Positions 8,462-14,929 of a DNA stretch of 15,025 bases are shown piece after piece; the stretch's first letter is position 1; each line of letters starts with the position of its first letter. Made by a program: the position numbers and the translations under genes. Below the pieces are notes generated by a model. That model saw nothing but the letters and a program-made list of their open reading frames with translations, searched no databases and was not told the DNA's origin. The DNA comes from JBKQHQ01 sp052148715 (GTDB lineage Bacteria; Pseudomonadota; Alphaproteobacteria; Rhizobiales; Xanthobacteraceae): contig JBKQHQ010000265.1 in assembly GCA_052148715.1 (NCBI GenBank), positions 1 through 15,025 of the forward strand, written 5' to 3'.

Positions 8462-10300
8462 TCAATACACCCGCGCCTTCGGCTCGATGTAGGAGATGTC
8501 GTTGGTGAGCGTGTAGGTGTGGACCGGGCGGTAGTCGAGCGTGACGTTGCCGCTGACGCTGTCGAACCAGGCCAGCGTGTGCTTCATCCAGTTTTTGTCG
8601 TCGCGATCGGGAAAATCCTCGCGCGCATGCGCGCCGCGGCTTTCGGTTCGGTTGCGCGCCGAATCCATGGTGACGACGGCCTGCACGATCAGGTTGTCGA
8701 ATTCCAGCGTCTCGATCAGGTCCGAGTTCCAGATCAGCGAGCGGTCGGTCACCCGAATATCGGGCAGCGCGGCAAAGACGTCGTGGATCAGCTTGTGGCC
8801 CTCTTCGAGAACCTCGCCGGTGCGGAACACGGCGCAATTGTTCTGCATCACCTTTTGCATGCGCACGCGCAGCTCGGCGGTCGGCGTGCCGCCCGAGGCA
8901 TGGCGGAACTTATCGAGCCGGGCTAGCGCGCGCTCGGCCGAATCCTTCGGCAGATCGGCGTGCCGTTCGCCCGTGGTCACGACCTCGGCGCAACGATGCG
9001 CCGCGGCGCGGCCGAACACGACGAGGTCGATCAGCGAATTGGACCCCAGCCGGTTGGCGCCGTGCACCGAGACGCAGGCCGCTTCGCCCACCGCCATCAG
9101 CCCGGGCACGACCGCGTCAGGGTCGCCGTTCTTCTTGGTCAGCGCCTCGCCGTGATAATTCGTGGCGATGCCGCCCATGTTGTAGTGCACGGTCGGCAGC
9201 ACCGGAATCGGCTGGCGCGTCACATCGACGCCGGCAAAAATCTTTGCCGATTCCGAGATCCCCGGCAGTCGCTCGTGCAGCACGGCCGGATCGAGATGGT
9301 CGAGGTGCAGGAAGATATGATCCTTATGCACGCCGACCCCGCGCCCCTCGCGGATTTCGATGGTCATCGCGCGGGAAACCACGTCGCGCGAGGCCAGGTC
9401 CTTGGCCGAGGGCGCATAGCGCTCCATGAACCGCTCGCCCTCGCTGTTGACCAGATAGGCGCCTTCGCCGCGTGCACCTTCGGTGATCAGGCAGCCCGCG
9501 CCATAGATGCCGGTCGGGTGGAACTGCACGAATTCCATGTCCTCGAGCGGCAGGCCGGCGCGCAAAACCATGGCGTTGCCGTCGCCGGTGCAAGTGTGCG
9601 CGGAGGTGCAGGAGAAATAGGTGCGGCCGTAGCCGCCGGTCGCGAGCACCGTCATGTGGGCGCGGAAGCGGTGGATGGAGCCGTCGTCGAGCCTGATAGC
9701 GACGACGCCGCGGCAGCGCCCGTCCTCGTCCATGATCAAATCGATGGCGAAATATTCGATGAAGAACTCAGCTGCATGGCGCAGCGACTGGCCATACATC
9801 GTATGCAGCATGGCGTGGCCGGTCCGGTCGGCTGCGGCGCAGGTGCGCTGCGCGGTGCCTTTGCCGTAATGGGTGGTCATGCCGCCGAACGGACGCTGAT
9901 AGATCTTGCCCTCTTCCGTGCGCGAGAAAGGCACCCCCCAATGCTCGAGCTCGTAGACGGCGTCCGGCGCATTGCGGCACATGTACTCGATCGCATCCTG
10001 GTCGCCGAGCCAGTCCGAGCCTTTGACCGTGTCGTACATGTGCCAGCGCCAATCGTCCTCGCCCATATTGCCGAGCGCGGCCGAAATGCCGCCCTGGGCG
10101 GCGACGGTGTGCGAGCGGGTCGGAAAAACCTTGGTGATGCACGCGGTCTTGAGGCCGGCCTCGCTGCAGCCCACCACCGTGCGCAGGCCGGCGCCGCCGG
10201 CGCCGACCACCACGACATCGTAGGTGTGGTCCTCGATCGGATAGGCACGGCCGTTGACGGCCGTGGCGCCGGTGTCTTGTGAGTGTCCGTTGGTCGGCAT
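8462..10300 (-). CDS. sdhA: Succinate dehydrogenase flavoprotein subunit SdhA
   Basis: Oxidises succinate to fumarate at a covalently bound FAD; soluble catalytic part of complex II. The 612-residue protein begins with a dinucleotide-binding fold, VVVVGAGGAG (Gly33-Gly38). The flavin-attachment histidine is His64 in SHTVAAQGG. Later blocks typical of the family include HPTGIYGAGCLITEG, the SRDVVSRAM segment of the active site, HGANRLGSNSLIDLVVFG, and the C-terminal DYRPVHTYTL. Length matches alphaproteobacterial SdhA. It starts at ATG 10300, 4 bp after sdhD stops. Its ribosome site (CGGAG) lies within the end of sdhD, suggesting coupled translation. Confidence 0.98.
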   Translation of the reverse strand: MPTNGHSQDTGATAVNGRAYPIEDHTYDVVVVGAGGAGLRTVVGCSEAGLKTACITKVFPTRSHTVAAQGGISAALGNMGEDDWRWHMYDTVKGSDWLGDQDAIEYMCRNAPDAVYELEHWGVPFSRTEEGKIYQRPFGGMTTHYGKGTAQRTCAAADRTGHAMLHTMYGQSLRHAAEFFIEYFAIDLIMDEDGRCRGVVAIRLDDGSIHRFRAHMTVLATGGYGRTYFSCTSAHTCTGDGNAMVLRAGLPLEDMEFVQFHPTGIYGAGCLITEGARGEGAYLVNSEGERFMERYAPSAKDLASRDVVSRAMTIEIREGRGVGVHKDHIFLHLDHLDPAVLHERLPGISESAKIFAGVDVTRQPIPVLPTVHYNMGGIATNYHGEALTKKNGDPDAVVPGLMAVGEAACVSVHGANRLGSNSLIDLVVFGRAAAHRCAEVVTTGERHADLPKDSAERALARLDKFRHASGGTPTAELRVRMQKVMQNNCAVFRTGEVLEEGHKLIHDVFAALPDIRVTDRSLIWNSDLIETLEFDNLIVQAVVTMDSARNRTESRGAHAREDFPDRDDKNWMKHTLAWFDSVSGNVTLDYRPVHTYTLTNDISYIEPKARVY

Positions 10301-10304
10301 CGGC

Positions 10305-10703
10305 CTAAACTCCGAACGATAGCTTCAGGATCGCGAAGATCGACCCGAGCGCCACCGCAAAGCTGAAAAATCCGTTCAGCATCACCATCAGGAATTTCCG
10401 CAGATCATCGTGGACATAGTCCTCGATGACCACCTGCATTCCAAGCCACATGTGATAGGTGCTCGCGACGATGAACAGCAGCATCAGGATCGCCACCGGA
10501 GGCGAGCCGATGACCTGCACCACCGCGGCGTGGTTGCGGCCGAGCAGCGACGTGACGATGATGATGAACGCGATGGTCAGCGGCAGCAGCGCGACCGCGG
10601 TGACGCGTTGGCGCCAGAAATGCTGCGTTCCGGCATGCGCCGAGCCCAGATATCGAACCCGGCTGAGCGAGGTCCGTAGCGTCGAGGGGCGAGCGTCGTT
10701 CAC
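10305..10703 (-). CDS. sdhD: Succinate dehydrogenase membrane anchor subunit SdhD
   Basis: One of two small membrane subunits that bind haem b and ubiquinone in complex II. It starts at GTG 10703, which overlaps the sdhC stop in the sequence GTGA, so the two are translationally coupled. The 132-residue protein has three hydrophobic helices (about 33-54, 68-92 and 105-128). The conserved segment YHMWLGMQVVIEDYVH places His84 and the Asp95-Tyr96 pair with the same spacing as E. coli His71 and Asp82-Tyr83, the latter pair lining the quinone site. The reading frame is open far upstream of the GTG, but those codons run antisense to the lysR leader and over sdhC and are not part of the gene. Confidence 0.94.
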   Translation of the reverse strand: MNDARPSTLRTSLSRVRYLGSAHAGTQHFWRQRVTAVALLPLTIAFIIIVTSLLGRNHAAVVQVIGSPPVAILMLLFIVASTYHMWLGMQVVIEDYVHDDLRKFLMVMLNGFFSFAVALGSIFAILKLSFGV

Positions 10704-11110
10704 TGCAGACCACCCATGATGACGTAGCCGATGATCCAGAGGATGAGCGTCAGGACGATGGCGCCGAACACGCCGCTGCGCACCAGCCATTCGCGTTCGC
10801 TCGCGCCGAACCCGTAGCCCATGTCCCAGATCAGGTGGCGGATACCGCCGAGCGCATGGTGGACCAGTGCCCAGGTATATCCGAACAGGATGAGGCGCCC
10901 GATAATCGTGCCCATGAACCATTGTACGGTCGCGTAGGCGTTCGGTCCGGAGACGGCGGCAATCAGCCACCATGCGAACAGCAGCGTGCCGAAATAGAGG
11001 GCGATGCCGGTCGCTCGATGCACGATCGACATCGTCATCGTCATCGTCCAGCGATAGATCTGAAGATGCGGAGAGAGCGGACGTTCGATCGGCGCCCCAG
11101 TATTGGCCAT
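10700..11110 (-). CDS. sdhC: Succinate dehydrogenase cytochrome b556 subunit SdhC
   Basis: The larger cytochrome b anchor of complex II and first gene of the operon. I place the start at ATG 11110 (136 residues), which has the ribosome site GAGAGG a few bases upstream; a GTG at 11116 is too close to that site. The signature SIVHRATG gives Ser28 and Arg32, equivalents of the quinone-contacting residues of E. coli SdhC. HHALGGIRH gives His85 as the likely axial haem ligand, with His92 seven residues on, the same spacing as E. coli His84 and His91. Three transmembrane helices are visible (about 34-54, 68-90 and 110-132). Codons for MTMTMT form a short ATGACG tandem, probably only coincidental. 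Confidence 0.95.
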   Translation of the reverse strand: MANTGAPIERPLSPHLQIYRWTMTMTMSIVHRATGIALYFGTLLFAWWLIAAVSGPNAYATVQWFMGTIIGRLILFGYTWALVHHALGGIRHLIWDMGYGFGASEREWLVRSGVFGAIVLTLILWIIGYVIMGGLQ

Positions 11111-11283
11111 TCTCACCTCTCGCTGCAGCCCGTCGCCAAGTTCGGTCTCTTCCTAACCAATGTCCGCCCGGGCCGCAATCCGCACCAAGCGACTGATGTC
11201 GCGACCCTTTCGCTGCCATCGCCGCCCCCGCAGGGCACCGGCCCAGCGCGGCCGCTTCGTCGGAGGCGAACATGGGGCAGAAA

Positions 11284-11298
11284 ATTATGGTACACAAT
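11284..11298. promoter_or_regulatory. Candidate LysR-box operator (T-N11-A)
   Basis: ATTATGGTACACAAT is an interrupted palindrome: ATTATG and CACAAT pair at 5 of 6 positions around GTA, and the core TTATGGTACACAA satisfies T-N11-A. It lies 43 bp before the regulator ATG and 173 bp before the sdhC ATG, as expected for an autoregulatory site of a divergently placed LysR-type protein. Binding is inferred. Confidence 0.5.
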
Positions 11299-11317
11299 GG
11301 GCATTTTGCGTAGTCTG

Positions 11318-11336
11318 CCTTCGCCTAGGCCGAAGG
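11318..11336 (+). promoter_or_regulatory. Hairpin overlapping the ribosome site of the LysR-type gene
   Basis: CCTTCG (11318-11323) pairs with CGAAGG (11331-11336) across the loop CCTAGGC. The 3' arm contains the Shine-Dalgarno GAAGG, five bases before ATG 11342. In mRNA this stem could hide the ribosome site, but its length is modest and no regulatory ligand is implied. Confidence 0.4.
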
Positions 11337-11341
11337 ATACG

Positions 11342-12229
11342 ATGCGTTTCGATCTGGTCGATCTCAGCCTGTTCCGCCATGTCGCGGAGGCCGGCAGCAT
11401 CACTCGCGGCGCCGAGCGCGCGCATCTCGCGCTCGCGGCCGCGTCGACGCGTATCCGCAACATGGAGGAGACGCTCGGTGCGGGGCTGTTCGTGCGCGGG
11501 CGCCAAGGCGTGGCGCTGACGCAGGCGGGCCGCACGTTGCTGCAGCATGCGCGCGCCATTCTGCGCCAGGTCGACCGCCTGCGCGAGGATCTCGGCGCCT
11601 ATGCGGGCGGCCTCGCCGGGCAGATCCGGGTGCTCTCCAATACCAATGCGTTGACCGAGTTCCTCCCCGAGGCCTTGAGCTCCTTTCTGGCCGCTCACCC
11701 GCATGTCAGCGTCGACCTTGAGGAACGGCTCAGCGACGAGATCGTCGGCCTGATCGCCGAGGGGGTCGCCGATCTCGGTATCGTCGCCGGCACGGTCGAT
11801 GCGAGCACGCTGAAGACGTATCCGTTCCGCAAGGACCGGTTCGTCCTCGTCGTCGCGGACGGCCATCCGCTCGCCAAGCGCGCCAAGATCGCTTTCGCGC
11901 AGCTGCTTGACCACGACTTCGTCGGGCTCGACCGGGCCAGCGCGCTGCAGCGGTTTCTCGCGGACAAGGCAGCGCGCATCGCCCGGCCGTTGCGGCTGCG
12001 GGTGCAGCTGCGCAGTTTCGACGCCGTTTGTCGGCTGGTCGAGTGCAACGTCGGGATCGGGATCGTGCCCGAGACGACCGCCCGCCGGGTGGCGGGCACC
12101 ATGGCCATCGCCGTCATCCCGCTGACTGACGCATGGGCGGTGCGCGAGCTGACGATTTGCATCCGCAGCCTGGACGAGCTGCCGCCCTATGCGCGGGAGT
12201 TCGTCGAGCACCTGCGCGCGCCGTCGTAA
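11342..12229 (+). CDS. LysR-family transcriptional regulator
   Basis: A 295-residue DNA-binding regulator. The N-terminal winged helix-turn-helix spans about residues 4-62 (LSLFRHVAEAGSITRGAERA, then ASTRIRNMEETLGAGLFVRG and LTQAGRTLL). A linker helix follows, and then the periplasmic-binding-like effector domain from about 90 to 290. ATG 11342 has GAAGG five bases upstream and gives the standard LysR N-terminus; the frame is open much further upstream but that part is antisense to sdhC. The effector is unknown. Divergent placement next to sdhCDAB and a T-N11-A site between them suggest autoregulation and possibly control of succinate dehydrogenase. Such control is inferred from position only. 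Confidence 0.9.
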   Translation: MRFDLVDLSLFRHVAEAGSITRGAERAHLALAAASTRIRNMEETLGAGLFVRGRQGVALTQAGRTLLQHARAILRQVDRLREDLGAYAGGLAGQIRVLSNTNALTEFLPEALSSFLAAHPHVSVDLEERLSDEIVGLIAEGVADLGIVAGTVDASTLKTYPFRKDRFVLVVADGHPLAKRAKIAFAQLLDHDFVGLDRASALQRFLADKAARIARPLRLRVQLRSFDAVCRLVECNVGIGIVPETTARRVAGTMAIAVIPLTDAWAVRELTICIRSLDELPPYAREFVEHLRAPS

Positions 12230-12599
12230 GGATGCGCGAACGACCGGCTATCCGACGCGCCCCCGGTCGAGGCGGCGCCGCGCCCCACGCAGCCCATCGG
12301 GCACAACTTCTCAAAGTTCGATACGCTCAAGCGCAGGCCTTGGATCATCGGTCTGAAGAAAAATCTCAGCCGCGGGGCCGGTACCGTTTAGGTCATGCCG
12401 AAGCGCTTGTTTTGTTCTCGGGTTTCTTTCACGAAGCCGTGAAATTTGCTGCGGCGTGAAACCGATCAGGCGAGTGCCTCGTAGTTGCGCATGACGAGGA
12501 CATGGTGGCCCTCCGGGGTCGGCCACCCTCGCTTCGCTGGGCCATTCGGCCGAACGCGGTCCGTCCGCGTCCATCATGCAAATGCACGGAGACTTCAAG
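12230..12599. other. 370-bp intergenic stretch without a convincing gene
   Basis: No open frame here has a plausible start and family features. Two short perfect hairpins are visible: TTTCACG/CGTGAAA (12427-12444, loop AAGC), with a third CGTGAAA at 12455-12461, and GGTGGCC/GGCCACC (12504-12527). A minus-strand frame (12311 to about 12490) reads protein-like (TPQQISRLRERN, AEIFLQTDDP) but has no good start and runs into the fasciclin gene; it may be a decayed gene. The fasciclin promoter should lie in the right half. Confidence 0.5.
12427..12444. other. Short perfect hairpin, function unknown
   Basis: TTTCACG-AAGC-CGTGAAA has a 7-bp stem and a 4-base loop, 198 bp after the LysR-type gene. 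It could end transcription weakly or be a binding site; no T-run follows on the plus strand. Confidence 0.4.
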
Positions 12600-13172
12600 A
12601 TGTCCAAGCGTCTCGCAATGTTTGCCGCCGCCACCGCGCTTGCGCTGGTATCAGGCGCGACCGTCACGACCCTGGTTGCCCAGGAAAAGACCGTTCAAGT
12701 CGGCGGCGCGCCGATGTATCCGTCGAAGACCATCGTTCAGAACGCCTCGACCGCGAAGAACCTCACCACGCTCGTCGCCGCCGTGAAGGCCGCGGGTCTC
12801 GTCGATACCCTGCAAGGGGCGGGGCCGTTCACGGTGTTCGCGCCGGACAACGACGCCTTCGGCAAGCTGCCGGCCGGGACGGTCGACACGCTGCTCAAGC
12901 CCGAGAACAAAGGCACGCTGGCCAAGGTGCTCACCTATCACGTGGTGGCCGGCCGCATGACCGCGCTTGATCTGATCAAGGCCGTGAAGGACGGGGGCGG
13001 AATGGCCAAGCTGAAGACCGTCGAAGGCGAAGAGCTGATCGTCAAGCAGCCGAGCGCCGGCAAGCTGTCGATCACCGACGCCAAAGGCGGAACCTCGACG
13101 GTGACGATCGGCGACGTGCTGCAGTCGAACGGAGTCGTTCACGTGGTCGACACGGTCCTGATGCCCGCGTAA
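12600..13172 (+). CDS. Secreted fasciclin (FAS1) domain protein
   Basis: A 190-residue exported protein with a single FAS1 domain, a fold associated with cell adhesion or surface and periplasmic roles; the ligand is unknown. The N-terminal signal peptide (MSKRLAMFAAATALALVSG, hydrophobic to about residue 27) likely ends near AQ at 27-28. The FAS1 domain covers about 48-189. Its H1 motif is FTVFAPDNDAF at 77-87, a YHVV block is in the middle, and the H2 motif is GVVHVVDTVLMP at the end. ATG 12600 gives the expected signal peptide and has CGGAG upstream; an in-frame ATG at 12576 would add eight residues and looks less likely. The palindromic repeat at 13178 begins six bases after the stop. The redox gene pair that follows may be a functional neighbour. 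Confidence 0.93.
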   Translation: MSKRLAMFAAATALALVSGATVTTLVAQEKTVQVGGAPMYPSKTIVQNASTAKNLTTLVAAVKAAGLVDTLQGAGPFTVFAPDNDAFGKLPAGTVDTLLKPENKGTLAKVLTYHVVAGRMTALDLIKAVKDGGGMAKLKTVEGEELIVKQPSAGKLSITDAKGGTSTVTIGDVLQSNGVVHVVDTVLMPA

Positions 13173-13177
13173 CAAGG

Positions 13178-13322
13178 GTAGGATGGGTTGAGCGCTTGCG
13201 AAACCCATCCTGTCGAATGTTAAACCATGGAGGACGGATTGAGCAGCCTTCGTTTTCGTCGCCGCTCGTCCGCCCTCTATTCTCATGCTTGATGGGTTTC
13301 GCGAGCGCTCAATCCATCCTAC
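13178..13322. repeat. REP-like inverted pair (BIME-like), GATGGGTTTCGC type
   Basis: Bases 13178-13209 and 13291-13322 are inverted copies matching at 30 of 32 positions, separated by 81 bases. Each copy is itself palindromic; in the left one AGGATGGGTT (13180-13189) pairs perfectly with AACCCATCCT (13202-13211). The core GATGGGTTTCGC with CCATCCTAC is a repeat type I know to be scattered through many proteobacterial genomes. It lies between the fasciclin stop and the cytochrome b start. It may serve as terminator or mRNA stabiliser for the former and may be moved by a transposase acting in trans. Confidence 0.85.
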
Positions 13323-13347
13323 ATATTATTGACGATTGGAGCCCGAT

Positions 13348-13983
13348 ATGAGCATCGCGACTGCCGATCCGCAGGATGTGCCGGCCGCGGCCGAGCGGCG
13401 GGTGATCCATCCCCTCTGGGTACGCATCACCCATTGGATCAACGCGGTCGCCATCTTGGTGATGATCGGCTCCGGCTGGCAGATCTACGACGCCTCGCCG
13501 CTGTTCCGCACCATCACCTTTCCGCCATCCATCGCGCTCGGCAATTGGCTCGCCGGGGCGCTGCTCTGGCATTTCGCCGCCATGTGGGTGTTGGTCGCAA
13601 ACGGTATCGTCTATGTGACGCTCGGCATCGCTACCGGGCGCTTCCGCCGCAAGCTGCTGCCGATCCGTCCGCGCGACGTAATCGCTGACCTGCGCGCGGC
13701 GCTCAGCGGCCGCCTCGCCCACGCCGATCTTTCGGTCTACAACGCCGTGCAGAAACTGCTCTACAGCAGCGTGATCCTCGCCGGTATCGTCATCGTGCTC
13801 TCCGGCCTGTCGATCTGGAAGCCGGTGCAGTTCCATTACCTCACGTCATTGTTCGGCGGCTACGATCTCGCCCGCTACGTCCACTTCTTTGCCATGGCGG
13901 CGATCGCGGGCTTCATCGCGATCCACGTCGTGATGGCGCTGATCGTGCCGAAAAGCCTGCGCGCCATGGTGCTCGGTTCCTGA
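13348..13983 (+). CDS. Cytochrome b561-type membrane protein
   Basis: A 211-residue integral membrane haem b protein that likely passes electrons between the quinone pool and the molybdoenzyme encoded next. Four hydrophobic helices lie at about 30-46, 65-93, 136-156 and 176-200. Histidines His29 (RITHWINA), His75 (LLWHFAAMW), His179 (YVHFFAM) and His193 (FIAIHVVMAL) lie in or at the ends of these helices, as expected for two b haems. ATG 13348 has TTGGAG six bases upstream; an in-frame TTG at 13336 is weaker. The stop overlaps the Shine-Dalgarno of the next gene, so translation is probably coupled. It differs from MsrQ, which belongs to the six-helix ferric-reductase-like group. Confidence 0.88.
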   Translation: MSIATADPQDVPAAAERRVIHPLWVRITHWINAVAILVMIGSGWQIYDASPLFRTITFPPSIALGNWLAGALLWHFAAMWVLVANGIVYVTLGIATGRFRRKLLPIRPRDVIADLRAALSGRLAHADLSVYNAVQKLLYSSVILAGIVIVLSGLSIWKPVQFHYLTSLFGGYDLARYVHFFAMAAIAGFIAIHVVMALIVPKSLRAMVLGS

Positions 13984-13989
13984 AGGAGG
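13983..13989 (+). promoter_or_regulatory. Strong Shine-Dalgarno at the cytochrome b/molybdoenzyme junction
   Basis: AAGGAGG begins on the last base of the cytochrome b stop codon and lies five bases before ATG 13995. It fixes the start of the molybdoenzyme and suggests coupled translation of the pair. Confidence 0.85.
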
Positions 13990-13994
13990 CTCGC

Positions 13995-14768
13995 ATGCGC
14001 AAGTCCAAGATCATTCCCGGCGTCGACCCCAAGCTTTTGCTCAAGGACGCCGCGCGCCTCATGCCCGATCCGGCGCGCCGTCGCTTCTTGCGCGGTGCTG
14101 CGAGCCTAGGCGCGCTGACGGCGCTCACCGGCTGCAACATTATCGACGGCGACACCGCCGAAGGGGTGTTGCGCAAGATCTCGACGATGAACGACCGCGT
14201 GCAGGCTTGGCTGTTCAATCCCAACACGTTGGCCCCGACCTTTCCGGAAAGCGCGATCACCCGGCCGTTCCCGTTCAACGCCTATTATTCCGAGGAGGAC
14301 GCGCCGGACGTCGACGGCGCCGACTATAAGCTCGAGGTCGGCGGCCTCGTCGACAACAAGAAGCCGTGGACGCTTGAAGAGCTTTATGCCTTGCCGCAGG
14401 AGACGCAGATCACGCGGCACATCTGCGTCGAAGGGTGGAGCGCGATCGGCAAATGGACCGGCGTGCGGCTCGCCGAATTCTTACGCCGGGTCGGCGCCGA
14501 CACGCGCGCCAACTACGTGTGGTTCCAGTGCGCGGAAGGTTATTCCAACACCATCGATATGCCGACCGCGCTGCATCCGCAGACGCAGCTCAGCTTCAAG
14601 TTCGCCGACGCGATCCTGCCCCGCGCCTACGGCTTCCCGATGAAGTGCCGCATCCCCACCAAGCTCGGCTTCAAGAACCCGAAATATATCGTCGCCATGC
14701 ACGTCACCAACAAGGACCTCGGCGGCTATTGGGAGAACCAGGGCTACAACTGGTTCAGCGGGCTGTAG
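13995..14768 (+). CDS. Molybdopterin-dependent oxidoreductase, sulfite oxidase/MsrP fold, Tat lipoprotein
   Basis: A 257-residue periplasmic molybdenum-cofactor enzyme of the sulfite oxidase superfamily. The likely Mo-ligating cysteine is Cys144 in RHICVEGWSAIGKWTGV, a well-known signature. The substrate is unknown; relatives oxidise sulfite or reduce methionine sulfoxide. The N-terminus has a twin-arginine motif RRRFLRG (28-34), then a hydrophobic stretch and a lipobox LTGC ending at Cys47. This suggests export in folded form and lipid anchoring. The n-region before the arginines is unusually long at 27 residues; Met23 is an alternative start, but AAGGAGG five bases before ATG 13995 strongly favours the longer form. 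It shares an operon with the cytochrome b gene, presumably its redox partner. The stop is 27 bp before the second repeat composite. Confidence 0.9.
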   Translation: MRKSKIIPGVDPKLLLKDAARLMPDPARRRFLRGAASLGALTALTGCNIIDGDTAEGVLRKISTMNDRVQAWLFNPNTLAPTFPESAITRPFPFNAYYSEEDAPDVDGADYKLEVGGLVDNKKPWTLEELYALPQETQITRHICVEGWSAIGKWTGVRLAEFLRRVGADTRANYVWFQCAEGYSNTIDMPTALHPQTQLSFKFADAILPRAYGFPMKCRIPTKLGFKNPKYIVAMHVTNKDLGGYWENQGYNWFSGL

Positions 14769-14795
14769 ATGACAGGCGAGTGGTGAGTTTAGGGG

Positions 14796-14929
14796 TCATC
14801 CCGGGCCCTGTGCCCGGGACCCATTAGTCCACTTGCGCTCAACGAAGTTGTTAGTTTCTTGCGCGCCACGCGCTCCATTGCGGCTGACGGGTGCTGCACG
14901 ATGGGTCCCGGGCACGAGGCCCGGGATGA
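14796..14929. repeat. REP-like inverted pair (BIME-like), TCATCCCGGGC type
   Basis: Bases 14796-14824 and 14901-14929 are inverted copies matching at 27 of 29 positions, with 76 bases between. Each copy is a hairpin on its own: CCCGGGC (14802-14808) with GCCCGGG (14812-14818) around CCTGT, and CCCGGGC (14907-14913) with GCCCGGG (14919-14925) around ACGAG. CATCCCGGG...CCCGGGACCCAT repeats are, to my knowledge, frequent in rhizobial-type genomes. The composite follows the molybdoenzyme gene by 27 bp and may act as its terminator. The putative group II intron begins right at its right edge. Confidence 0.85.

Larger units (their letters stand above)
11111..11341. promoter_or_regulatory. Divergent intergenic region between sdhC and the LysR-type gene
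   Basis: These 231 bp must hold the sdhCDAB promoter (minus) and the regulator promoter (plus). I could not pick convincing -35/-10 pairs by eye. The regulator side is AT-richer (11281-11310) and contains a LysR-box candidate. The sdhC-proximal side has a good Shine-Dalgarno. Confidence 0.6.

Noticed and set aside
8960..10282. 440-codon plus-strand frame opposite sdhA
   Set aside because: Shadow of SdhA; His/Arg/Ala/Gly-rich with no recognisable fold.
11029..11048. Short ATGACG tandem repeat in sdhC (MTMTMT)
   Set aside because: Only three units long, in frame and in the usual position of a conserved N-terminal segment; no reason to treat it as a slippery repeat.
10704..11297. Upstream extension of the SdhD reading frame
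   Set aside because: It overlaps sdhC out of frame and does not look like protein; the GTG at 10703 overlapping the sdhC stop is the natural start.
10835..11341. Upstream extension of the LysR-type reading frame by 169 codons
   Set aside because: The extension is antisense to sdhC and the divergent promoter region. ATG 11342 gives the standard LysR N-terminus with a ribosome site.
12311..12667. 118-codon minus-strand frame between the LysR-type and fasciclin genes as an intact gene
   Set aside because: It begins inside the fasciclin signal-peptide region, lacks a ribosome site, and only the last third looks protein-like. Kept only as a possible remnant.
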